Below are positions 1-5,051 of a DNA stretch of 5,051 nt, one piece after another (position 1 is the stretch's first letter; the number at the start of each line of letters is the position of its first letter). Below the pieces are notes generated by a model. That model worked only from the letters and a program-made list of their open reading frames with translations, had not been told where the DNA came from and ran no database searches. Source of the DNA: Candidatus Anderseniibacteriota bacterium (GTDB lineage Bacteria > Patescibacteriota > Andersenbacteria > UBA10190); NCBI GenBank assembly GCA_003229735.1, contig QIFI01000108.1, forward strand, positions 1 through 5,051. The letters run 5' to 3'. The translations under genes and the position numbers were made by a program.

Positions 1-293
1 AGCTGCTCTAAATCATGCTGCTTTTCGTCTAACTCCTCCCTCGACTTTTCCAATAGCCTCATTAACTGCCTGGGCGGCTCGGCTATAAACAAGGTTTTCT
101 TACCCTCCTTATATTTCGTCACCAACCCCATATTCATAAGTGACTCCAAAATTACATAAGTCGTGGCTCTAACCACCTTGGCTTTTCGGGAAATTTTTTG
201 CACCGGCGAAGGCCCCAATTCCAGGCACGATAAATACACCGCCGCCTCTTTATCCTTCAACCCTAACTTTTTGAGTTCGTTCTCAAATATCAT
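1..293 (-). CDS. TrmB-family winged-helix transcriptional regulator, N-terminal part (runs off the window)
   Basis: The reverse strand is open from an ATG at 293-291 to the window edge, giving 97 codons and no stop. Residues 6-70 read as a TrmB-like winged helix: a first helix with LKKLGLKDKEAAVYLSCLEL, a glycine-proline turn (G27, P28), a helix at about 30-38, a recognition helix around R42-L57 (RATTYVILESL), and a beta wing (residues 58-71, with KEGKKT). Residues 73-97 are highly charged (PPRQLMRLLEKSREELDEKQ) and look like the start of the coiled coil that follows the HTH in this family. Such proteins bind promoter DNA; the effector or target cannot be read here because the C-terminal part is missing. 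The gene is divergent from mfd with a 30-bp gap and has no clear Shine-Dalgarno site. A related ArsR/MarR-type winged helix is the main alternative. The fold is fairly sure; the regulon is unknown. Confidence 0.82.
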   Translation of the reverse strand, partial: MIFENELKKLGLKDKEAAVYLSCLELGPSPVQKISRKAKVVRATTYVILESLMNMGLVTKYKEGKKTLFIAEPPRQLMRLLEKSREELDEKQHDLEQ

Positions 294-298
294 AGAAT
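271..298 (+). promoter_or_regulatory. candidate mfd promoter
   Basis: TTGAGT (271-276, 4 of 6 to TTGACA) is followed after 16 bp by TAGAAT (293-298, 5 of 6 to TATAAT). Transcription would start near 305 and give a leader of about 20 bases. The -10 box overlaps the start codon of the divergent regulator, so the promoter lies inside the regulator's 5' coding end. Prediction from consensus only. Confidence 0.4.
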
Positions 299-308
299 CT
301 AATCACGC

Positions 309-312
309 AGGA
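309..312 (+). promoter_or_regulatory. weak ribosome binding site of mfd
   Basis: AGGA lies 11 bases before the ATG at 324, which is a short match at a rather long distance. It is the only purine run in the leader. An in-frame TAA at 300-302 and no other ATG between it and 324 fix the start. Confidence 0.35.
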
Positions 313-323
313 CTATCACAAAT

Positions 324-3300
324 ATGTCAATAAATAAGTCTCAACGAGATTGTCAACCAGCCTCAACACTTTTATCAACAGTGCTGGATTCATTCTGGAC
401 CAGACATCTCCCAAACATTAATCACCGCCAACCCTTAAAGCTTAACTTAACCGGCCCGGCTCTGCCGCTTTTTGCCTCTTCCTTAACTCACCGCCAAAAA
501 ATGCCCCTGGCCATTATTACCGCCAATATCAAGTCCGGCCAACTGCTTTTAAATAATCTCACCAGATGGCAAAGTCTGTTCAACCCCGATCATCATTGGC
601 ACCTTATCAGCGGACAGCTGGCCGACCATGAAATCTCCGGACAAGTCATAACTTCTCTCCGCACTGCTATCACGGTCATCCTCCAGCATAAATCAAATCA
701 CCACCTGATCATCCCCGCCGATCTGCTCACTTCTCTCATCCCCAACCCTAAACAATACCAGAACTCCGCCCTTTCCCTGCACACCGGCCAACGCCTAAGC
801 CTAAACCAACTCATTAAATTACTCATCGAACTGGGATACACCCGTCAATCTTCCTCCCTCGACTTCTTCACTTTTCAGGTCCAGGGAGAAAATATACATC
901 TTAGGGACACCCATCAATACTCCCATGTCATCACTTTTTTCGGCGATGTAATTGAAACCATCACCCGCCAAGCCGCCCGCTCTTTAAATCTCGCTTCCCT
1001 CAATATTCAACCCGCTATTTTACCTGCTCCCAGCCTCCCGCTCATCGGCACCCTGTCAGATTTCATTATCCTTCATCCCCACCTTCCCGACCTATCCAGC
1101 CGCCCCCGCCAGATTATCACCAGCTCCTTAAGCCCCGACCTGGAATTTCCCTTTTATCAAACCAACCCCCAAAGTCTAACTAACCAACCAACTGTAATTT
1201 TCTACCAAAACCATGATCGAGTCATTAATTACACCGCTGAACATAATCTGCATCAAACTATTTTGTGCCGATCAGACATTGCCCTAATAAATTTCACCTT
1301 AACTTCCCCCTCGCTCAACCTCGCCACCGAAGCTTCTCTGATACCGGAATCGAAGTCCCCGGCCCCCTTAAACACAGCCCAGGGGCTGACCCTGATCGCC
1401 CAGCTCACCCCCAACAAACCGGCCGTTCACGCCGACCACGGTATCGGCATTTTTGAAGGACTGGTAAATAGAACCATCGGCGGTCTGGAGCACGAATACC
1501 TGATTCTCCGCTACGCCGCCGGCGACACCCTATCGGTGCCCGTTGAATACGCCCATAAAGTCACCGCCTACGTCGGCCAAACCACTCCCCCCATAGCCCG
1601 CCTGGGCAGTCCGGCCTGGACGAAATCAAAAAAACAGGCTTCCCATGACGCCGCCCGCTTTGCCCAGGAACTAATCCAACTCACTAGCCGCCGCCAGCAA
1701 ACTCCAGGCCGCGCATATCACATCGATTCTCAAATCGAACAACAGCTAAACGATTCTTTTCCTTATGAATTAACTGCCGATCAATTAACCGCCTGGACTC
1801 AAATAAAATCTGATCTAGCCCGGCCCCAGCCCCTGGATCGCCTGGTGGTCGGCGATGTCGGCTTCGGTAAAACCGAGCTGGCTGTCCGGGCCGCCCGCCA
1901 TGCCGTCCACAATGGCCTCCAGGTCGCCGTCCTCGCACCCACTACTCTTTTAGTTCAACAACATGCCTCCACTTTTGCCTCTCGATTACCAGACCTGTCA
2001 AATCGTATTAAGGTCCTGTCCAGATTTTCCACCCCGGCCGAGCAAACCCAAACCAGGCAAGCCATACTTAAGCACCAGGCCGACATCGTTATCGGCACCC
2101 ACGCCCTCTTAAGCCATCAAACCACCTGGTCCAAACTAGGCCTGGTAATTATCGACGAAGAACAACGCTTTGGTGTTAAACAAAAAGCCCATTTTAAACA
2201 AATAAGATCCGATGTTGACCTATTAAGCCTATCCGCCACCCCCATCCCCCGCACCTTATCCATGGCTTTATCCGGATTAACCAATCTATCTGTCATCAGC
2301 TCCGCTCCGGCTGGACGCAAATCAATTAAGACTTTCACCTCACAGGACACTGACGATATTATCACTCAAGCCCTGACGCGTGAACTAGGTAGAAAAGGCC
2401 AAGCCTATGTGGTCGCTCCCCGAGTCAGACAAATCCCCGCCCTCCTTCACCGTCTTACCAAACTTTTCCCCCAGGCCAGAATATCTGCCGTCCACGGTCA
2501 ATTGCCTCCCCGTCAATTGGCCCATCTCATGCGGGAATTCTATCGCGGGGATCTGGATGTGCTGGTCACCTCCACCATTATCGAAAGCGGTATTGATTTA
2601 CCTAATGCCAACACTATCATCATCACCCAAGCCACCCACTTCGGACTATCCGATCTCTATCAATTAAGAGGCCGAGTAGGCCGCCGTCAAGCTCAAGGCT
2701 ATGCTTACTTTCTCTACAATCAGGGCAAATTAACCACCCATCAGAGACAAAGACTAACCGCCCTAACCGAAGCCTCCAGGTTAGGTTCCGGCTGGTCCAT
2801 CGCCCAAAGAGACTTGGAAATCCGCGGTGCCGGCAACCTGCTGGGCGCCGAACAGTCCGGATCAGTCAGCACCGTCGGCATCCAACTTTATCTGGACCTG
2901 GTAAACGAAGCCATAGACCGCGCCGCCAAACCCACCACCGACCGCCGCGACGTTAATATCAGCCTGCCCCTAACCGCCCACTTGCCCACCCACTACATCG
3001 CCGACAGCCACGCCCGCACCAATGCTTATGGACAACTATCCCGAGCCCCTGATCTGCCTAAGCTGGATCAGGCCATCACCCGGATTACTTCTCAATACGG
3101 ACCGCCGCCACCCGAAACCAGAAATCTTTTCGCCCTGATCAAACTCCAGCATCTGGCCGCGGAGGCCAACATTACCGATATCACCTCCACCCCTATCACC
3201 CCGCCCGGAGATGACCCTTTCGTTCGTCTGACTATTATCACCAAGCACCCATCATCAACTCTAAAAAAACTGGATCCCATGGGCCTATGGGAACTTAAAG

Positions 3301-3374
3301 ATAACTCCCTGACCAGAGACTTCAACACCATCAACCTCCAGGTACTGAACACCCTCAACCAAACCCTGTCTTAA
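324..3374 (+). CDS. mfd: transcription-repair coupling factor Mfd (shortened N-terminal half)
   Basis: Mfd is a cytoplasmic ATP-dependent DNA translocase that pushes or removes RNA polymerase stalled at lesions and recruits UvrA for nucleotide excision repair. The 1016-residue product shows, in order: a degenerate UvrB-like region (about 35-350, with the FFGDVIE motif at 205-211 typical of the UvrA-binding part); a CarD-like RNA polymerase interaction domain (about 362-420, with ADHGIGIFEG); a RecG-like SF2 helicase core with Walker A GDVGFGKT (510-517, K516), DEEQ (611-614), SATP (637-640), the STIIESGIDLP block (from 750) and motif VI QLRGRVGRR (780-788); the translocation motif RDLEIRGAG (829-837); and a C-terminal TRCF domain (about 880-980). 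E. coli Mfd has 1148 residues with its Walker lysine at 634, so nearly all the missing length lies before the polymerase-binding domain. The motifs needed for ATP hydrolysis and translocation are present. RecG is excluded by the polymerase-binding and TRCF domains. Confidence 0.97.
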   Translation: MSINKSQRDCQPASTLLSTVLDSFWTRHLPNINHRQPLKLNLTGPALPLFASSLTHRQKMPLAIITANIKSGQLLLNNLTRWQSLFNPDHHWHLISGQLADHEISGQVITSLRTAITVILQHKSNHHLIIPADLLTSLIPNPKQYQNSALSLHTGQRLSLNQLIKLLIELGYTRQSSSLDFFTFQVQGENIHLRDTHQYSHVITFFGDVIETITRQAARSLNLASLNIQPAILPAPSLPLIGTLSDFIILHPHLPDLSSRPRQIITSSLSPDLEFPFYQTNPQSLTNQPTVIFYQNHDRVINYTAEHNLHQTILCRSDIALINFTLTSPSLNLATEASLIPESKSPAPLNTAQGLTLIAQLTPNKPAVHADHGIGIFEGLVNRTIGGLEHEYLILRYAAGDTLSVPVEYAHKVTAYVGQTTPPIARLGSPAWTKSKKQASHDAARFAQELIQLTSRRQQTPGRAYHIDSQIEQQLNDSFPYELTADQLTAWTQIKSDLARPQPLDRLVVGDVGFGKTELAVRAARHAVHNGLQVAVLAPTTLLVQQHASTFASRLPDLSNRIKVLSRFSTPAEQTQTRQAILKHQADIVIGTHALLSHQTTWSKLGLVIIDEEQRFGVKQKAHFKQIRSDVDLLSLSATPIPRTLSMALSGLTNLSVISSAPAGRKSIKTFTSQDTDDIITQALTRELGRKGQAYVVAPRVRQIPALLHRLTKLFPQARISAVHGQLPPRQLAHLMREFYRGDLDVLVTSTIIESGIDLPNANTIIITQATHFGLSDLYQLRGRVGRRQAQGYAYFLYNQGKLTTHQRQRLTALTEASRLGSGWSIAQRDLEIRGAGNLLGAEQSGSVSTVGIQLYLDLVNEAIDRAAKPTTDRRDVNISLPLTAHLPTHYIADSHARTNAYGQLSRAPDLPKLDQAITRITSQYGPPPPETRNLFALIKLQHLAAEANITDITSTPITPPGDDPFVRLTIITKHPSSTLKKLDPMGLWELKDNSLTRDFNTINLQVLNTLNQTLS

Positions 3375-3377
3375 CAC

Positions 3378-3420
3378 CACGCTCCCCTCTCCCTTGAGGG
3401 AGAGGGCCAGGGTGAGGGTG
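3378..3420 (+). repeat. palindromic repeat copy 1
   Basis: This copy starts 3 bases after the mfd stop codon. Its stem arms CCCTCTCCC (3385-3393) and GGGAGAGGG (3398-3406) enclose TTGA. The hairpin would lie at the 3' end of the mfd transcript, but no T-tract follows, so it is not a standard intrinsic terminator. Confidence 0.93.
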
Positions 3421-3443
3421 GGAGATTCTCCTCCCTGCCGCGT

Positions 3444-3486
3444 CACGCTCCCCTCTCCCTTGAGGGAGAGGGCCAGGGTGAGGGTG
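3444..3486 (+). repeat. palindromic repeat copy 2
   Basis: This copy is identical to copy 1 over 43 bp, with stem arms at 3451-3459 and 3464-3472. The spacer after it holds a second small inverted repeat, GGGGA (3489-3493) against TCCCC (3499-3503). Confidence 0.93.
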
Positions 3487-3512
3487 GTGGGGAAGTTCTC
3501 CCCCTTTGCCGT

Positions 3513-3555
3513 CACGTTCCCCTCTCCCTTGAGGGAGAGGGCCAGGGTGAGGGTG
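3513..3555 (+). repeat. palindromic repeat copy 3
   Basis: This copy matches copies 1 and 2 except for T in place of C at 3517 (CACGTTCC against CACGCTCC). Its stem arms are at 3520-3528 and 3533-3541. The sequence after it keeps GGTTCTC of the spacer and then diverges, which marks the end of the array. Confidence 0.93.
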
Positions 3556-3587
3556 GGAGGTTCTCACCAAACTCCCAAAATCCGGAT

Positions 3588-3615
3588 TTGACAAATTATC
3601 TAACTATACTACTAT
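3588..3615 (+). promoter_or_regulatory. sigma70-type promoter of the small acidic gene
   Basis: A perfect TTGACA (3588-3593) is followed after 16 bp by TACTAT (3610-3615, 4 of 6 to TATAAT). Transcription would start near 3622 and leave a leader of about 54 bases. The promoter lies just past the repeat array, so the small gene appears to be transcribed independently of mfd. Confidence 0.6.
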
Positions 3616-3663
3616 CCCTACTGTTCTTTTCACCCCCGCTTACCCGCATCAAACCCTGCCATT

Positions 3664-3669
3664 AAGGAG
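3664..3669 (+). promoter_or_regulatory. strong ribosome binding site of the small acidic gene
   Basis: AAGGAG stands 6 bases before the ATG at 3676. It is the only strong Shine-Dalgarno site in the window; mfd and dprA have weak or no sites. It fixes the start and supports real translation of an otherwise unrecognised frame. Confidence 0.85.
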
Positions 3670-3675
3670 CAAATA

Positions 3676-3981
3676 ATGACAGACAAACAGCAACTCAAAA
3701 GCTTACTGAACAACTACGAAATGACCCAGACTAATCAGGAAATTAGTGCCATCACTGACTGGAATGAGCTGGAACAGATATGGGATAATGCCTTCTCCGA
3801 CTCCGTCCCCAGGCAACAGATCGAAGCTCGTATGGGGCAGATACTTCTTGATGTTACGATTGCGAACACTCCTGAATGGTTTATTTACCTCCTTGAATAT
3901 CCAGCCGACTGTCCCGATAAAGTAAAACCGATTCTTGACCAGCAGGTTCAGAAATTGAAAACCGAACTTGCGGAAGATTAA
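3676..3981 (+). CDS. small acidic protein of unknown function (101 residues)
   Basis: I do not recognise this family. The product has 18 acidic residues (9 D, 9 E) against 8 basic ones (6 K, 2 R), so it is strongly acidic, with a glutamine-rich start, three tryptophans (in TDW, QIW and PEW), one cysteine, no signal peptide and no hydrophobic run long enough to cross a membrane. The segment TPEWFIYLLEYP (about 65-76) is the most hydrophobic part, and the last 20 residues look helical and charged. It should be a soluble, mostly helical cytoplasmic protein. It is probably real: it has a strong ribosome binding site, a consensus promoter and an intrinsic terminator close behind, forming a single-gene unit. 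Its base use is more purine-rich and lacks the C-over-G excess of mfd and dprA, which could mean recent acquisition or different codon selection. Confidence 0.75.
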   Translation: MTDKQQLKSLLNNYEMTQTNQEISAITDWNELEQIWDNAFSDSVPRQQIEARMGQILLDVTIANTPEWFIYLLEYPADCPDKVKPILDQQVQKLKTELAED

Positions 3982-4020
3982 TCACCGCAACTATCTCCCT
4001 AATAATGCCCCGCGCCTTAC

Positions 4021-4051
4021 CCCTCACCGTTCATCCGATGAGGGATTTTTT
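4021..4051 (+). terminator. intrinsic terminator after the small acidic gene
   Basis: CCCTCA (4021-4026) pairs with TGAGGG (4039-4044). Two further pairs (C28-G37 and G29-C36 of the 4000s) extend the stem past a C-A mismatch, leaving a six-base loop. One A and then six T (4046-4051) follow. It lies 39 bases after the small gene's stop and would separate that gene from dprA. Confidence 0.85.
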
Positions 4052-4105
4052 ATGCTCCTCTTCGCCACAACAATACAACGCCCTATGTTTAACATCGAGT
4101 GTTTA

Positions 4106-4132
4106 CATTAAAAATTAGTCATTAAAAATTAG
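4106..4132. repeat. AT-rich 13-bp direct repeat
   Basis: CATTAAAAATTAG occurs at 4106-4118 and again at 4120-4132 with one T between, and a degenerate third piece (AAATTGATAAG) follows. It sits in the spacer between the terminator and dprA. It could be a regulator site or simply a slippage-prone AT-rich tract; nothing in the sequence decides. Confidence 0.85.
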
Positions 4133-4142
4133 AAATTGATAA

Positions 4143-4172
4143 GTGACGCCTGCCACCTCTCTATGCTTTAAT
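4143..4172 (+). promoter_or_regulatory. candidate leaderless promoter of dprA
   Basis: TTTAAT (4167-4172, 5 of 6 to TATAAT) ends exactly 6 bases before the ATG at 4179, which puts the expected transcription start on or next to the start codon. GTGACG (4143-4148, 4 of 6 to TTGACA) lies 18 bp upstream. The absence of any Shine-Dalgarno site fits a leaderless transcript. Consensus-based inference. Confidence 0.4.
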
Positions 4173-4178
4173 AAAAGC

Positions 4179-5048
4179 ATGACCGACGATATTCAGATTT
4201 TACCTCTTACCCATCCCGACTATCCGCCCCTGCTCAAAGAAATAAGCGATCCCCCCACCCAACTTTTTATTCGCGGTCACGTCTCCGCCCTGCGTAGCCC
4301 CCACCTACTAGCCGTTGTCGGCAGCCGCAAAGCCTCTGCCTACGGCCGCCAATGTTTAAGCCTGATCATCGATCCGGTGGTCAGACACGGACTATCGGTA
4401 GTTTCCGGATTGGCTTATGGCATCGACTCATTATCTCATCAACTTTGCCTGGATCACCACGTCCCCACCGTCGCCATTCTCGGCTCCGGCCTGGATGATG
4501 CCGCTATCTATCCCCGGCGCCACGTTAATCTCGCCCATCAAATCATCAATGACGGCGGCGCCGTTATTTCCGAATACCCGCCCGGAACTCCCGGTCTGCC
4601 CGCCTATTTTCCCGCCCGCAACCGCCTCATCGCCGGCCTCGCCCCCGCTACCCTGGTTGTCCAGGCCAACACCAGATCCGGATCTCTAATCACCGCCCGC
4701 CTGGCTTTAGATTTCGGCCGCGATGTCTGGGCTATCCCCGGCTCCATCAACGACACCCTATCGACCGGCACCAACTGGCTCATCCAGCAAGGCGCCAAAC
4801 CCATCTTGAGCGCCCAGGACATTCTGGACCAATATCAATTATCTCCCGCTCCCGCTTCCAATAAAAATCCTCATCTAACTCCCGAACAGCAACAGGTACT
4901 GCGGCTTTTAACCACTACTCCCCAGCACATTGACGACATCGTCGAGCAGGCCAATCAACCCGCCAACGCCATCTCCGTTACCCTTATGGAGCTGGAATTA
5001 ATCAATGCCGCCCATCATGTCGGCGGCATGAAATACACCCTCAAATAA
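4179..5048 (+). CDS. dprA: DNA-processing protein DprA (DprA/Smf)
   Basis: DprA is a cytoplasmic protein that binds incoming single-stranded DNA in natural transformation, shields it and loads RecA. The Rossmann-like DprA domain (about 40-215) shows VVGSRKAS (from 46), VVSGLAYGIDS (75-84), ILGSGLD, the GGAVISEYPPGTP block, FPARNRLIAGL (144-154) and RSGSLITARLALDFGR (from 166), all hallmarks of the family. A C-terminal winged helix of the DML1 type (about 233-289, starting LTPEQQQVLRLL) follows a short linker rich in proline, alanine and serine. The 289-residue product starts almost at the DYPPLLKEISDPP segment, so it lacks the N-terminal SAM or helix-hairpin domain of longer relatives. I chose the ATG at 4179 over an in-frame GTG at 4143 because the extra 12 residues (TPATSLCFNKS) match nothing in the family and cover a likely promoter. 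The gene is complete and follows a terminator, so it is probably transcribed on its own. Confidence 0.96.
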   Translation: MTDDIQILPLTHPDYPPLLKEISDPPTQLFIRGHVSALRSPHLLAVVGSRKASAYGRQCLSLIIDPVVRHGLSVVSGLAYGIDSLSHQLCLDHHVPTVAILGSGLDDAAIYPRRHVNLAHQIINDGGAVISEYPPGTPGLPAYFPARNRLIAGLAPATLVVQANTRSGSLITARLALDFGRDVWAIPGSINDTLSTGTNWLIQQGAKPILSAQDILDQYQLSPAPASNKNPHLTPEQQQVLRLLTTTPQHIDDIVEQANQPANAISVTLMELELINAAHHVGGMKYTLK

Positions 5049-5051
5049 TTT

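Larger units (their letters stand above)
3378..3566. repeat. array of three palindromic repeats behind mfd
   Basis: Three 43-bp units begin at 3378, 3444 and 3513, at periods of 66 and 69 bp. Units 1 and 2 are identical and unit 3 differs at one base. The 23- and 26-bp spacers are also related to each other (a TTCTCC core, then TGCC and GT), so the true period is the whole 66-69 bp, with a partial third spacer ending near 3566. Each unit holds a 9-bp perfect stem with a TTGA loop. Both strands stay open through the array and would encode PHPGPLPQGRGER-type or RERARVRV-type peptides. Those are familiar false proteins of this repeat class in many genomes, so I call no gene here. The array fills most of the 301-base gap between mfd and the next gene. 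Confidence 0.95.

Noticed and set aside
302..330. Promoter for the minus-strand regulator using TTGACA at 330-325
   Set aside because: The hexamer at the right distance (307-302, CGTGAT) matches the -10 consensus at only 3 of 6 positions, so it is noted but not called.
1684..2667. Frames of 82-86 residues on either strand inside mfd (1684-1938, 2117-2365, 2407-2667)
   Set aside because: They lie wholly within the conserved Mfd helicase domain, lack start signals, and have arginine- or proline-rich compositions typical of shadow frames.
3385..3406. Intrinsic terminator for mfd formed by the first repeat hairpin
   Set aside because: The stem is strong but no T-tract follows on the + strand; it may slow or stabilise transcripts but does not meet the usual criteria.
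3378..3555. CRISPR array
   Set aside because: There are only three units, the 43-bp units contain a strong full palindrome, the spacers are similar to each other, and no cas gene is in the window.
3285..3594. Open frames on both strands across the repeat array (65-79 residues, PHPGPLPQGRGER or RERARVRV peptides)
   Set aside because: They consist only of the palindromic repeat, have no ribosome binding sites, and correspond to a familiar class of falsely annotated proteins.
4143..4178. GTG start for dprA, adding 12 residues
   Set aside because: It has no ribosome binding site, the extra residues do not fit the family, and the segment holds a likely promoter; the ATG at 4179 is preferred.
4417..4822. 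Frames inside dprA on both strands (4417-4689 and 4604-4822)
   Set aside because: They overlap the most conserved DprA motifs in other frames and have no recognisable content.

Overview
This window looks like part of a bacterial chromosome from an uncultured lineage, most probably Candidate Phyla Radiation (Patescibacteria). The hints are a TrmB-type winged-helix regulator of the sort common in those genomes, a shortened Mfd, a short DprA without an N-terminal accessory domain, weak or absent Shine-Dalgarno sites before the larger genes, and palindromic repeats that recur in environmental genomes. This placement is inference; no marker gene in the window settles it. The + strand is strongly C-rich over G across most of the window.

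Layout: (1) 1-293, minus strand, the N-terminal part of a TrmB-like transcriptional regulator that runs off the left edge. (2) 324-3374, plus strand, mfd, the transcription-repair coupling factor, divergent from the regulator across a 30-bp gap. (3) 3375-3587, no gene, filled by three near-identical 43-bp palindromic repeats that start 3 bases after the mfd stop. (4) 3588-4051, a self-contained unit: a promoter with a perfect TTGACA -35 box, a strong ribosome binding site, a 101-residue acidic protein of unknown function (3676-3981) and an intrinsic terminator. (5) 4052-4178, an AT-rich spacer with a 13-bp direct repeat and a candidate leaderless promoter. (6) 4179-5048, plus strand, dprA, complete and ending 3 bases before the window edge.

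The two large genes are both DNA-maintenance functions. Mfd removes stalled RNA polymerase and recruits excision repair. DprA loads RecA on incoming single-stranded DNA during natural transformation. They share a strand but are probably not one operon, because the repeat array, the small gene with its own promoter, and a terminator lie between them.

I see no convincing new multi-gene system. The points most worth a second look are the repeat array, where each copy can form either a hairpin or a G-quadruplex; the orphan acidic gene, whose base composition differs from its neighbours; and the shortened N-terminal half of Mfd.
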